From positions 38,218,518-38,282,517 of the forward strand of contig NC_087062.1 of assembly GCF_963678635.1 (NCBI RefSeq): 64,000 nucleotides of DNA, given 5' to 3'. Within the stretch, counting starts at the first letter, position 1. Each line of letters begins with the position of its first letter. Positions 11,085-22,576 of this stretch are shown here, piece after piece. Below the pieces are notes generated by a model that saw nothing but the letters and a program-made list of their open reading frames with translations, did not search any database and was not told where the DNA came from. Made by a program: the position numbers and the translations under genes. The stretch is from Symsagittifera roscoffensis. Lineage: Eukaryota > Xenacoelomorpha > Acoela > Convolutidae.

Positions 11085-12190
11085 GCCTTGCTTAAACATA
11101 AACTTCCTAGCAGGTGCATATCCACTCCACGGGAAGAGATGTGGACCCATAATCCCAACAGAAGTGGCATTAGCCCCAATTCCTCAATAATCGATTCGAA
11201 CACCCGTTGATCTACGACTTCAACCCAAGAGAGCAACTTCACAACAGGTTACTTAGCGGAAGATGAACCATTCTACATGCCTTTTTTCTTCAGCTCTGAG
11301 TGATTTGTTCTTTTTGTTCTTCAGATCTGAGTGATATCGAGTGATTTAGTTGGTGGTTTCTATATGGAGATGTTGATAGAGAATGTTTCAAAATTAGAGA
11401 ATAGAGTCAATAGAGTCAATAGAGAATGTTAGGGAATTTCAAAATATTCCAAAGGTAAGAAAAAGATACTAGCGACAAACTTTCCTGATGCGTAGAATTA
11501 GAATTAATTGACAGAGTCGACGACGACTTACCAGGACAATAGCCTTCAGCGTCTGATTGCCCGATTTTAATCCTACCAGCCTCCACGCCAGCCTCAAAAT
11601 CATCTACTACTACGTATCAGGACTCAGATTCCAGGCAAGAACCCAAATCAGAGATACCTTCTACGTATAAGGCGCAAGACATTGGCCTGACCAGAGACAG
11701 ATCTGCCGATTTCCCAACTTACCATCGGGATACCGTTAATCTAGGTGCCTTTTCTATTACCACGCGTCCTCGTAGGAATGTAATCCTGCTAAATTGTTTT
11801 GGTAATAGGATCTTGGCAGACCTTGAAGATTCCTCTGCACCTCGGAAACTACTGGATTTAGCAACTGAAAACTACCGGACACAATAAAATCCTCCTACCC
11901 TGCCTCGACAAATACTAATGACCGAAACGATTGAAAAAACTTCTGACTCTTCAAACGGTCGCCCGCATCAAATCATAATAGAGACTGCAGAATCAATTTC
12001 AAGGACACAAACGAATCCTATGTATGATCCAACAAGCACTTTGCTACGCTCTGTCTCTGAATTGGAGGAACTTCTAATTCCGCGGGAACTCAGGCTGGAC
12101 GTTGAAAGCAAGAAAAATAACGAAGCTATTACTGAAAATTGGTGATCCAAATGAATGAATTCATCAAAGAAAAGGAAAAGGACGACCATA
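11085..12190 (+). pseudogene. Third ORF region of the decayed Ty3/gypsy element
   Basis: Pieces of an unrecognised protein are visible, such as DIGLTRDRSADFPTYHRDT, then RPRRNVILLNCFGNRIL, then (11918-12145) a frame containing SVSELEELLIPRELRLD. A diverged copy of the same region lies at 13160-14230 with the same order of blocks. It falls where env or a post-integrase ORF would sit, but shows no signal peptide or membrane segment. The function is unknown. Confidence 0.45.
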
Positions 12191-12839
12191 CCTGAAATAT
12201 TTGTTTTGTTTCATCATTAATTTAATACAATGATTGAAAATTTTCCAGTTACAGCATTGACTGAGTATCCCAGTTAGATATTTCTGGTTATTTTCATTTA
12301 GTGTAAAAATTTAACTCAGGCGTTAAATTTTACACAGATCCATAAAAAGCTTAAATAAACCTCATTTTACTTCATCATACAATAACTTGCTGATAACTTA
12401 AGCTAACACAGTAGAAAAATACCTCTCTTTAACGAAATCTCATGATATACATACCCATTCCGTGAGACATAGCGATCCAAGCTTTTGCCACTATGAAATC
12501 TTATACAAAATTTTGTAATGATTTAAAAAAAACTTTCCCGTTCACCAGAGGAAAACATATCTGTAGTTAATTACATTTGGTTAGTTTCTTCAAAGTTCCA
12601 CGAGTAAGAGATGTGTTGTGATATGTTAATATAACTCTAACTACTTTTTTGTTTGGTTATGTCTCACCTTCGGAGTAAACTTGTCACTGTCTCATTGTTC
12701 GGTCTTTACAGAAGACTTCAAAAACTTTTTTAATTCTCAAACTTTTATCTTAGTTTTTTAAGGTCGGTGATTTAGCGGCATACTCTTTCAATAATTTAAA
12801 AATCAAAATAACTGCATAAAACTAGTGAAAAATTCAACT

Positions 12840-14870
12840 AATTCTATCAGACTGCAGAGCAAAGGATTGGGCAGCGGATGATGGAGTGGAAGACGGATAA
12901 TTGGACTACCTGATTGAAAACACGATCAAGGATCCTTCCACCTCGCCGGCCAATAAAAGCCAACCCTCAAACGCCACCCACTGACACACCCATCAACGAA
13001 AAGTAAACGTGTCGAAAAGTGTCGGACCGGAAAAACAGAGGGCCTAACTATCGCAATATTGGAGATAAAAACGGTTACCAGTCAAGCATTATATTAGCAT
13101 GCCGAAAAATTTTGAGAAAATCCGACTTTGCCTTTTAAAAATCCCTCGGATTTTTAAAGGGACATCAACCTACTTTGTCTTAACATAAACCTCCTAGCAG
13201 GCAATCATCCACTCCAAAGGAGGAGAAAATGAGATTTCAAGCAGAAGTGGCCATAGTCCCAAGTCCTCAACGACGGGCTCGACCACTCATAGATCTACGA
13301 TATCAACCCCAGAAAGCCGTGCAAACTTTATCAACATGTTTTCTTAGCGGAAGATGTATCATTCTACCGACTCTTTCATCTTTCGGCTTTGAGTGAATGG
13401 GAGTGGACAATCGGTGGCTTTCCTGATAAAAATAATGAAACAGAATGATTTATCGCTAATTTCGAAAAGAAAAGTGCCGAAGGAAAAAAAAAGATGACAG
13501 TGACAAAATTTCTAAGTCGAAAACTAGACTAGTTTTTTTTGACAGAGGCAACGACGACTTACCAGGACAACAGCTTCCAGTCTCAAATCCTACTACTACT
13601 ACGATTCAGGAATCGGACTTCAGACCAGAACCCAAATCGGAGTTCTGGTCTGATTTGGGTTCTGGTCTGGTTCAGACCTTTGCCTACCTAAATTGACCTG
13701 ACCAGAGACAGCTCGTTAGACTTCCCAGTTTATGAAACGGGACACTGATAATCCAACTGCTTTTTTAATACCACTTGTTCTCGTAGGAGTGTCATGCTCC
13801 TAAGTTTTTTTGGTAATGGGTTCTTTGTAGACCTCGTAGATTCTTCTGGACCTCGGGGATCGCATACAAACCCAGTGCTAGTAGACCTAAGTGAAACTGG
13901 AAATTACTTGACATAATCAACGCCTCTTACCCTGACTCAACAAACCCTAATGGTGGAATTGATTAAAACAACTACTGACTCTTCAAACTGCAACCCCCGT
14001 CGAGTTATTTCAGAAAGTGCATAATCAAATTCAAGGCCACAAATTATTCCTACGGAGGATCTAACAAAAAATTGCTACGCTCAGTCTCAGAGGTGGAGGA
14101 ACTTCTTATTCCGCGGGAACTCAGACTGGACGTTGAAAGCAACAAAATATCGAAGCTATTAGAGAAATTTGATTATCTAAATGAATGAATTCAACAAAGA
14201 AAAGGAGAAGGACGACCAAACCCGAATTATCTGAAAGCTCGCGTAAAACTTTAAATTCTCCCGTGTTTCATTTTATTATTTCGATTTACTACAATGGCTT
14301 AACACTTTTCAATTAGATCTTTGAGTAGCCCAGTCAGATAAAACTCGTTATTTTTGATTCGCATTCAAATTTACTTCCGTACGATGACTCTATCAAAAAA
14401 AAATTTAATCATCCTTCTTTTTTTTCATCATACACTAGCTTGCGGATAGTTTAATTTAATACAGTGGAAAATTAGCTCACTTTATCGAAATCTCATGATT
14501 TTACTCATACAATTCGTAGGATATGCTATTCCAATTTTTGCATATATGATTTTTTAAATACACTTCCGCAGCAAAAATTCGTTGTGATTTTCAAATGTTA
14601 CTATTCCGGTCACCAGACGAAAAGAGATTTTTAGTTAACAATAATAAGTTAGTTATTCTAAATTTTCCCAAGTGAGGGAAGTGATGTGATTTTTTCATAT
14701 AATTCTAATTACCTAAGTGTTTGATTATGTCTGACCTTGAACGTGCACACTCCTTCAGAGTGAATCTATCACTGTTTCATTGTTCGCTTTTTATAGAACA
14801 CATAAAAACAATTTTAATTCGTATTCTTTTATCTTAATTTTGTTTAGTTTAGTGAATGAAACTTTTAACA
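12840..14870 (+). mobile_element. 5'-truncated copy of the decayed Ty3/gypsy element
   Basis: This segment repeats the tail of the preceding element: the integrase C-terminus (12840-13130, matching 10060-10270), the third ORF region (13160-14230, matching 11085-12190) and the terminal LTR-like region (about 14290-14870, matching 12230-12790). It lacks the SINE and minisatellite, so the copies separated before those insertions. Both are riddled with indels. Confidence 0.65.
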
Positions 14871-16761
14871 GTGTAATAACTTGAAAAAAATGCGTAAAGT
14901 TAATAAAAAAACGCAATTTTTTGGTAGGTCTGATAGAGGATTTTTAAGAGCGTTCATCAAAAAACCGTACGGGAGGCTATTGGCTTTTTATTCTATGATG
15001 CCGATTGAAAAATTGCCTCACTCCTAAATCTGCCATTACGGACGGCGGACGTGGAGCTTGAAAATGATTAATGGGGAAGCTTAAAGTTTTCGTTTTAATT
15101 TGGGTACCGATTGTTTTGTCTGACTATAATTAATTCCAACTAGACGCTTAACTAATGAAAAAATTGTAATTGAAAAAACTACCAGTTCATCAACGTGTAA
15201 CGTTTAAAAAAGTTGGTTGAGAAAATTGATTCTGGAGAGATGTCAGCTAGGTTAAATAGTGTCTAGTGGGTTCTTAATCTCACGGTAATTTTTGACCCGT
15301 TTGTACGAATTTGACTTATGCGCCGATAACACAGCTCAAGAAATTTAGTAGGTCGTTTTTATACGCACAATCAGTACATGAAAACATTGTAAAGATTCAA
15401 ATATTTGAAAGGATAGCCGATTGGCTTTCGGAATGAGTTTTTGTCAATTATGCCCAACAACAACACAAACAACACAAAACAACACAAAAAGTTTCGGCCA
15501 CAAACTAAATAAAAACTAACAATTATATATATAATCACGCAACTCATTCCGACAGCTATATCTGTGGAAACTAATATTGCGCAAAAAACAAAGACAACAC
15601 ACCGAAAACAAAGTTCCCCACTTTCAGTGGTCGGAAAAAACAATTAACAATAACTAAAAAATCAAAAACTGAGTGATATCGAAAAAATTCAAATTTTTCT
15701 CCTCAATAATCATGGCTTTATAGTTCATTTATAGTGAAGAAAACCAATCAAATCAACTTGCTCGAGTAGAAAAGGCACTAATTATTTTTTCCGTTAACTT
15801 TACTCCAACATATCTTTCGTTAATTAATTTTCGAAACTCCTCGCCATTCGAAACTCCTCGCCAAAAGAAATTGATTTTCTTTTCCCTCGCCATTTCTTCA
15901 AATTTTTTTGTATGATAACAAGTTTTTTTAACTCAACTGAAGTCTGGCCAGTTTTTGTCTGCTTAGTTAGCACAGCGTAAGCAAAATTTAATTCGCTGCC
16001 ACCTTCCCGGTTTGACCAAAAAAGCTAATATTTTAATTTTCATTTACGGAAAAATGCTACTCGTAGACCTTTCATGCAATTCCATGAGAACAAGCAATTA
16101 TTAGTCTATGAGTAGTGATTTTTTATATTGGGAAATTGAATGACTAGCATTTTTCCATTTACCAAAAATATTGATTTTTTGCATTTTATTTATTTCAAAT
16201 TTTTTTGGTTGTGTTTCTGTCGAACACAAGTGACAAAAACCTTGGTTACTCAAAGTAGAGTAACCAAAATGTTGGCCGTCTTGCATGAAAAATGCATTAG
16301 AAACGGCCTGAAGAAACGGCTTTGAAAAAAGTTAATAAGCAAAGTGGAAATTTTAGTGGATCCAGGACTACGTTATGCACACAAAAACTTAAATTTTACA
16401 AGAAAATTTTTTTTGAAAAGCGTTTGTTTGAGTACCAAATTCGGTTTGCGGTTGCAAAAAAAACAAAAAAAAATTGGGGCAATTTCAAAATTAGATTGAA
16501 AAGTTTTTGTTGTCATCAAAAAAAAGCTAGTCAAAAAAATCCATATATGGAAAATGTATGATTAGCGTTTTTTTGACAACAAGTTTTTATTTGATTTAGT
16601 AGGATACACCAAATTTTCTTCAAAAACCAAAAATGCTTCGAAAATTTTATGACACCATTTTTGCAAAAAGTATGAAACTTGTATGGCTAGTATTTTCCAT
16701 AGACTTTATATATGGAATTGTATGACTAGCATTTTTGGTCTATGAAGGTCAGCCAGTGTTA
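14871..16761. other. Intronic DNA without a recognised gene
   Basis: AT-rich HCN intron sequence. Open frames on either strand (for example 15371-15643 minus, hydrophobic; 16322-16561 plus, lysine-rich) follow base composition and show no domain. No RNA gene or promoter was recognised. Confidence 0.6.
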
Positions 16762-16953
16762 CGATGCCAAACTGTGCACTGGATAGGCGCACAATTTAGT
16801 TGTTTGTAGGTCTCTGGATTCCAGAGACAAGCCTTTAATCATGTAAAAATTTTGTCGGAACAATCAAAGAAAACGAAAACACAAAAAAGAACAAAGAGGT
16901 TGTCCTTGTTGCGGAATCCGCTTATAATTCACAAAATATACATATTGCGCTCG
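16762..16953 (+). mobile_element. Tc1/mariner-like MITE, copy 2
   Basis: Similar over its whole length to the MITE at 5780-5967, including the central 'tctggattccagagacaag' and 'gcggaatccgctta' blocks. The left end is preserved next to TA, but the right terminal repeat has decayed to ctcgtgttgc. Confidence 0.6.
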
Positions 16954-17564
16954 TGTTGCCTCTTATTTCACTTCACAACTGGCGTTTGACTCCAATTGTG
17001 TTTTTTCCTCTAAAATAATTCATACAAAATGACACACTCAAATGAAAATTGTGAAGTTTTGTTCGTTTTTTTTCTCTCAAAATTTTTCCAACTGAACGGT
17101 TTTTTTTCACATTTGCTGTCGGCTATTTTGCTATGCTAAAGTTGTGTTCTTTGGCAAGTGGTTCTGTTATATCACAGAATTTAAAATATAAAATAGTTGA
17201 AAAAATCTTAGCGGCTTTTTGTTCATTCTTGATTTTTTAATAAAAAATTGCTATTGATAAAATAGCTGATTGTTTCTTATCAGAACTTATAATATTTTTC
17301 AAAACGAACCATAAAATACGCAGAACTATTTGCACAAATTTTTGTGTTTAACACACCTCGCGCTGACTGAATAATTAGAGATTTACAAGGTATCAGAAAA
17401 AGCAAGTATAGAGACTGCAATAGCTATTTTGAGCTATTCAGTTGTTCAGTAATTTTTATTTGAAATTTTTATTCAACCCATAGGTCCTTCTAACCTATAA
17501 AATACCATAAAACTTCTGTTTCTGCTTTGCAAAATTTGCATGAATGACTGTTGTTGAACTTTTT

Positions 17565-17815
17565 GGGCGTAATTTGCATATATAATATTGCATGTATCTG
17601 GAGCTTCTAGTAGTTAAATGACTAATCTATGTGTTTTCAACTATCCCATGTGGATGTTTTTGTTTCAATATCGCTTGGGCGTAATTTGCATATATAAAAT
17701 TGCATGTATCTGGAGCCTCTAGTAGTTAAATGATTAATCTATGTGTTTTCAACTATCCCATGTGGAAGTTTTTGTTTCAACTATCCCATGTGGAAGTTTT
17801 TGTTTCAATACCGTT
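17565..17815. repeat. 112-bp tandem repeat, two and a part copies
   Basis: A unit starting 'gggcgtaatttgcatat' at 17565 recurs at 17677. Its last part ('caactatcccatgtgga' plus 'gtttttgtttca') is repeated once more by about 17780. Copies are nearly identical. The surrounding 16954-18640 is AT-rich intron with no gene. Confidence 0.8.
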
Positions 17816-18647
17816 ACAAAAAAAGTTAAAAATGGATGTATGGAGGAGGGGGTTTTAACCGCTTTTTTTAAACTGAACAAGAGCTCAAAAGGACTCCAGT
17901 GTGTTATAATTGTAAATCATAACTCCTAAAACCTAACTCATTAAAAATATATATATATTTTTTGAAAACTTCGGTCTTACTTTTCCGATTCTTAGAATTT
18001 TTCGGTATTCGGTATTTCATTGAGGTTTTCACTTTTCTTGAAAAACAATTGAAAATCAGTTTCATGAAACTTTTCTAACTTTCATTCAAAATAATTTGCA
18101 TGTTCACACGATCTCTAGCAAGTGTTGCTCTTTTCTTGCTAACAATGTCTTTGCTCAGACAGGTAATCGAAAACTTGCTTAGGCAAAGTAGTGAGTTTTC
18201 GTAAATTGGTGTAAAAAACTGGTGTAAACACGCAGGTCAAGTAGGACCGCGTATTCGCGAGAGCCTTCGAAGATTGTTCCTCGAACGAACGTTTGGTTGA
18301 ACCACTATTGCTGAAATACCTCCATTAATTAAGATGTGCTATATTTCTGCGGTCGCAAGGTTATGTATTATGGAAAGTATGGAAAGAGAATATCTTTTCC
18401 TAGTTATTAAGATAGGTAAAAGAGAGCCTGGAGGCCGGAAAGCTATAGTCTATCTTAAGACATAAGGATCTCAATGTAAACCCACCCACCCCCTCCCACC
18501 CCCCTGGTCAGATCCAACATATAAATACTTAAATTGCTCTGATCTGAATAAGATTAGAGCAGTTTTTGGTATGTCGGGACCTAATGTAACTTTCTCTGTG
18601 ACCGTATTACTCAAAAATATTTCGATAAATTGACTCGTTAAACTGAC

Positions 18648-18844
18648 CTCCTGCCACTGGTTGGCGTATCGCATGAGTCGTGAGACCCTCAGCAGACGCA
18701 TGAGGCTGAGAAACTTCGTGAGTCTCAGCATCTTCAGGGTCCGGGAGGCATTGAGGATGGAGGGACTGCCACTCTTGCCGTGACTCATGATCAGGAACAG
18801 GTAGTCCATCGGCATCGAAGAGATCAAGTCGATGATAAACCAAC
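18648..18844 (-). CDS. HCN: HCN channel exon: S3 and S4 voltage sensor
   Basis: This 197-bp exon encodes WFIIDLISSMPMDYLFLI (S3), a short loop, and the S4 voltage sensor from TLKMLRLTKFLSLMRLL to RVSRLMRY, with basic residues at mostly every third position, ending ANQWQE. The acceptor is GCACAG at 18845-18850 and the donor is GAG/GTCAGTT. It joins the previous exon across a split glycine codon (G/GT) to give SYLRG-WFIID. Vertebrate genes carry S1-S4 in one exon as far as I recall, so the intron before this exon is an extra one. The 5' end of the 18.9-kb retroelement lies only 17 bases upstream of this exon. Confidence 0.95.
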
Positions 18845-18861
18845 CTGTGCATACAAAAAAT

Positions 18862-19271
18862 TGGAACCTGATCTAAACTACATTTTATGATTGGATAAAT
18901 TAGATATTTTACCAATGTAAAGTATTTAATATTAACCAATCATGATCCATCTAACTAACAATCCACTTATTTGTAAGTGCTGAAATTACTTGTAATTTCA
19001 GCACCAGAGAGATTTGAATTTAACTTAGAAATTAGTTGAACTCTCCCGAGTACTTCAGCAGCCGCAATAAACCAGTATACCCTAGATCTATTGAGCCTAG
19101 CAGAGACTAGTTAAACAACCTGAGACTAGATAGTATAAGAGTAAGATTAGGATCGGTATTAGACTAAGAAGTTGCACGAATCTATCCGGCCGAAAATAAG
19201 ATAGCGTGACGAGCAGACGGTGTACCCTATCCGAAATTACTCTATGAGTTATACCCATCGAAAATAACTCA
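18862..19271 (+). repeat. 5' LTR, 410 bp
   Basis: It begins TGGAACC and ends ATAACTCA, matching 37354-37763 at every base I compared. At 18977-19004 it holds a perfect 13-bp inverted repeat (GTGCTGAAATTAC and its complement) with a 2-base loop. A related sequence with a compensated version of this hairpin occurs in the tandem array at 58.5-63.3 kb. No obvious TATA box was chosen, and the U3/R/U5 borders cannot be set from sequence alone. Confidence 0.93.
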
Positions 19272-19273
19272 TC

Positions 19274-19291
19274 TGGTGCGACCATAAGTCT
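19274..19291 (+). promoter_or_regulatory. Probable primer binding site
   Basis: Two bases after the 5' LTR the sequence reads TGGTGCGACCATAAGTC. A TGG start at this place is what pairing with a tRNA 3' CCA end requires, and minus-strand synthesis would start here. I could not name the tRNA. Confidence 0.6.
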
Positions 19292-20519
19292 CGAACAAGA
19301 CCTTAATAGCATAGCATTAACCAATAATAGATTAGAATTTAGACAAAACATTTACAAAATGTTATACGACAATAATTTAATCGAAATGTCTCTACGACTC
19401 AATAGATCAGAGCCAATATTCCGAACGATAACAGAACTACCCGGAATTGGAAGAAGACCTCGAACCAGAGACGACATACGACAAAGCAGAAACTTACCAT
19501 ATAGTTATATGATAGTTCGGCAAAAGCCAGAACAAACTTTTGTATTTAGAATACTACTAGCAATGAATTTAGATTTTCATTTGCAATAAGAAAATTTTGA
19601 AGTCAATCTTCAAAATCATTTCAGGCGCTAAACAAAATTATTAATATACAATAACGATTGATAAAAAGATCTCAGATCGTTTTCCAAAATTCTGCAGTAA
19701 TATACAAAACATGTTTGAAAAATATTTATTGAAAAATCAAAATAAAAATTAGTAGCATGACAATAAATGATTAGTAATTATAAATCATCCTGTTGTTCCA
19801 GCTTCATCGCCTAAACATAACAGCAATCATAAGCTCACTAATATCATAAAAATACTAAATCTATTCTTTACACAAATTTAAAACATTTTAAACTTAAATT
19901 CATTTAATTTTAAAATCAGATCATCAAGGCTTATCCTTGGATCTTAAATCATTTTCTATTTAGTTAAATTTAAAACTTGATCATCAAGGCCTATCCTTGG
20001 ATCAAAAAGAACAACTTTGTTCTCCCCCACCCACTAAACGAGTGTCTAACGACCTCAAACGTCGATTCACTATCCAACCCTTTCTAAAAACCCAGGACTA
20101 ATAGAAATTTTTGAACAAAACTAATCATTCAAATTAGGATAAACAGTGAAGAACTTCGGTTATTCATCCTTCACTTGATCCCCCCTCTTACCAGACCCAG
20201 GATAAATCTTAGACTTAGTAAGTTTAAAATAGTATCTAACGAACTACTCGCGTTCTAATTATACCTGAACCCTGTGGATCGATTTACTATTCTCCAACCC
20301 TGAACACAATCACTACCCTTAAGTAAGATTTAGTAAGTTAACACCTTAGCTTATACTAGCCACGAGAAAGTATAAAATCATTCTTCGGAATCGATATACT
20401 TTTCTCCCCAACCCTGTTCAAATAGACCCAGGTTAGGCTAACAAAAAAATCGTAAGGACTAACAGTTTAAGCAAATAGAAATCATTTAACAACCTTTTGC
20501 ATCCGTCATCCTAAACCTT
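19292..20519 (+). promoter_or_regulatory. Long structured leader with candidate splice donors
   Basis: This 1.2-kb leader contains repeated stem-loops. Two copies of gatcatcaaggc-(t/c)tat-ccttggatc (near 19919-19943 and 19978-20002) can pair GATC..CAAGG with CCTTGGATC, followed by agaacaa-ct-ttgttct. Further down a module with 'ccaaccct' and 'acccagg' repeats about three times (20070-20440). GTAAGT occurs at 20218 and 20333, both after TTTA or CTTA, and these are candidate 5' splice sites for subgenomic RNAs. Roles in packaging or splicing are inferred. Confidence 0.5.
19359..19589 (+). CDS. Small leader ORF, unknown
   Basis: A 76-codon ATG-started frame begins 87 bases after the 5' LTR. The product is arginine-rich in its middle (LPGIGRRPRTRDDIRQSR) and has no recognised domain. 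Because it is the first ATG frame of the genomic RNA it could act as an upstream ORF, or the first codons could be spliced to a downstream frame. It may also be chance: the region's base composition is less biased than in the main ORFs. Confidence 0.3.
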   Translation: MLYDNNLIEMSLRLNRSEPIFRTITELPGIGRRPRTRDDIRQSRNLPYSYMIVRQKPEQTFVFRILLAMNLDFHLQ

Positions 20520-20987
20520 ATGTCATTTAAAAACCTAGGAAATAAACAAACAATCGTTTTACACAATTGTGAAATAAATAACAAAAAATACGACCTTGTA
20601 ATCACACCTCATACACAAACAGTTGGATACATTAGAACAAAACGACAAACATTAAAGAGAAAAATAATAACTAAACAAAGACAAATAACACGAAAAAGAT
20701 TTTCAAAAAATCGAAACGCATTTTCAGAATCATAAACCAACAGTTTAGACGAACTTTATAAACTAAAAGAATCAATAGATAAAAATTGCCCAATTCACGA
20801 TCAATTATATTTCTCTGACTCAGAAACAACTTCAAATTCATCAAAAAGAGGAAAAAGAAGAATAAAAAAGCAGTATAAACACAAACCAGTACATTTATAC
20901 AATTGGAATCAACCAATTAGACACATTGATAATTACATATTAACAGTCATCGAACGAAAAAATGAGCTCAACGCACACCCCAGGTGA
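20520..20987 (+). CDS. ORF0, basic protein interrupted by one TAA
   Basis: An ATG at 20520 opens a basic frame (RTKRQTLKRKIITKQRQITR) that meets TAA at 20733-20735. It then continues open in the same frame for a further 83 codons to TGA at 20985-20987, overlapping the ATG of the next ORF (20962) by 26 bases. Composition stays similar across the TAA, including another basic cluster (SKRGKRRIKKQYKHK). Either the TAA is a lesion or a regulated stop. No family recognised; the placement suggests a matrix-like or RNA-binding protein. Confidence 0.45.
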
Positions 20988-22542
20988 AGAAAGTCCAGAT
21001 GATGATGATATTTTCCCCTTTATCGTAGATGCAACCACTGATAGAGGACAGCATATATTCTGCAAAAATTTACTCTTAAATTTGTTTGAACCCGGAATCA
21101 GTCCATGTAAAACAGAGTTCCCAGATGTAAAAATCAAAAGACAAATTATCGATCACTATCTAAAAGATATATGTAACCTAACACAACAATACGGAATCTA
21201 CTCCATAGAATTCAGCTCACCAAACCAGAATCACAGTAAATATATAATTCAAACAGACGACCTTGATTTAGAATTCTCAAAAGTATTCTCAGAATATATA
21301 AAAAGCATCCAATATCATAGCTCACAAAGAGCAAACTCCATATTCACCAATGAAGTTTTTGCGATAATATATAGTTATATCTCGATATTAGAAAACGAAA
21401 TCCAGATACCAAATGTCTCACCGACAGAAACATCAAAACATATAAGAGTACGACATGAAATCACACTACTCTCTAGTTTTCTAAATATAATTAAAGAAAA
21501 TTTCACGAAAGATGAAGTTTCACAACATACAAAACACGACTTACAAAAAATCTTGGCATGGTTCATAATAGATTATTTCACACATAATATTGATTTAATT
21601 TCACAAGCAAGAAAAAATTTTAGACCCCAAAACTCAAACGATGATACTGCCATCACAGAACAATCAGACTATGTTTGGGACCCCGAATGGTCTCATCCCG
21701 CATTCATAAACTTCCCACAATCAATCTCAAGTCAAGCAATAAGTACGATATCTTATGTAAGAGATTATGTACGAGTAATACCATTAACCATTGATGCAAC
21801 ACCATTAAACTATAATACATTTTTACCCGATATGCAAAATAATAGTTTAAACTCTACAGTCATACACAATGAAAACCTCAATGGAACTAGGAATCTTACT
21901 CAACAAGATATCCAGACACCATCACACTTCATAAACGAAGAAATCGTACACACAACAACTACACAACAAAGTATTTCACCAATACGTCCAAACTTAACAA
22001 CACCAAGAAATACAAATTCTTCACAAACACAGGTAACATTACAATCAACCGTTAAACCTTCGGTTGCTCCAAAATATTCACACATGGATTACCAAACATA
22101 CAGACCCATGACAATACCGCCAAAAACACGCAAAACGTTCACTAGAAACAACTTTGCAGACCATAATTATAATTACACACATCCATCAAAAACAAATTAT
22201 CAACCACGAAAAAATTTTAGTAATTATACAAGATCTCGAAACTGGGATAACCCAATGGCACCACCTAGTTCAGTAAATTTCCAAACAAATTTACATCCTC
22301 CACAGGATCGTAGTGAAAACTACCCATTTTTTCAACAAAATAAAAATAAAAAACAAACATCTTATCAAATGGATTACTTATCCTCAGATGATGATTTCTT
22401 ACAACCAGATATATTTACACCCTATAATCAAGAATATCGTGGACAAGGAATACAGAAACCACATACATATCATAGAATTTTTTCTCCACAACCAATAGAT
22501 ACACAAATTCAACAACCAATTCAACAACAAAAACCCAATTAA
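20962..22542 (+). CDS. ORF1, large pre-gag protein, unrecognised
   Basis: A 526-codon frame starting MSSTHTPGEESPDDDD. The first 215 residues look folded, with alternating hydrophobic and charged segments. The remainder is low-complexity, rich in Asn, Gln, Thr and Pro, and ends in QPIQQQ repeats. It is in the +1 frame relative to ORF0, and the next ORF (gag-protease) is again +1 and open across its end, so both junctions could use +1 frameshifting or reinitiation. By position it could be an N-terminal gag part (matrix), but no matrix or capsid motif was recognised. Ty3/gypsy elements usually have no separate ORF here. Confidence 0.75.
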   Translation: MSSTHTPGEESPDDDDIFPFIVDATTDRGQHIFCKNLLLNLFEPGISPCKTEFPDVKIKRQIIDHYLKDICNLTQQYGIYSIEFSSPNQNHSKYIIQTDDLDLEFSKVFSEYIKSIQYHSSQRANSIFTNEVFAIIYSYISILENEIQIPNVSPTETSKHIRVRHEITLLSSFLNIIKENFTKDEVSQHTKHDLQKILAWFIIDYFTHNIDLISQARKNFRPQNSNDDTAITEQSDYVWDPEWSHPAFINFPQSISSQAISTISYVRDYVRVIPLTIDATPLNYNTFLPDMQNNSLNSTVIHNENLNGTRNLTQQDIQTPSHFINEEIVHTTTTQQSISPIRPNLTTPRNTNSSQTQVTLQSTVKPSVAPKYSHMDYQTYRPMTIPPKTRKTFTRNNFADHNYNYTHPSKTNYQPRKNFSNYTRSRNWDNPMAPPSSVNFQTNLHPPQDRSENYPFFQQNKNKKQTSYQMDYLSSDDDFLQPDIFTPYNQEYRGQGIQKPHTYHRIFSPQPIDTQIQQPIQQQKPN

Positions 22543-22576
22543 TAAATCTTTTCAACCAATTCAGCTACAAAACCCA

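Larger units (their letters stand above)
6393..12790 (+). mobile_element. Decayed Ty3/gypsy retroelement
   Basis: An old LTR retroelement, split by many stops, frameshifts and later insertions. In order it has a short LTR-like end (about 6393-6510), a gag-like start at 6528, a reverse transcriptase core (8370-8660), an integrase (9280-9990), a third ORF region (11085-12190) and a terminal region (about 12230-12790) whose end resembles the piece at 6393. The 'ccttcggagt' motif followed by a 'cattgtt'-like block recurs at about 6410, 12668 and 14752, as expected of LTR ends. A SINE and a minisatellite sit between integrase and the third ORF. Confidence 0.65.
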
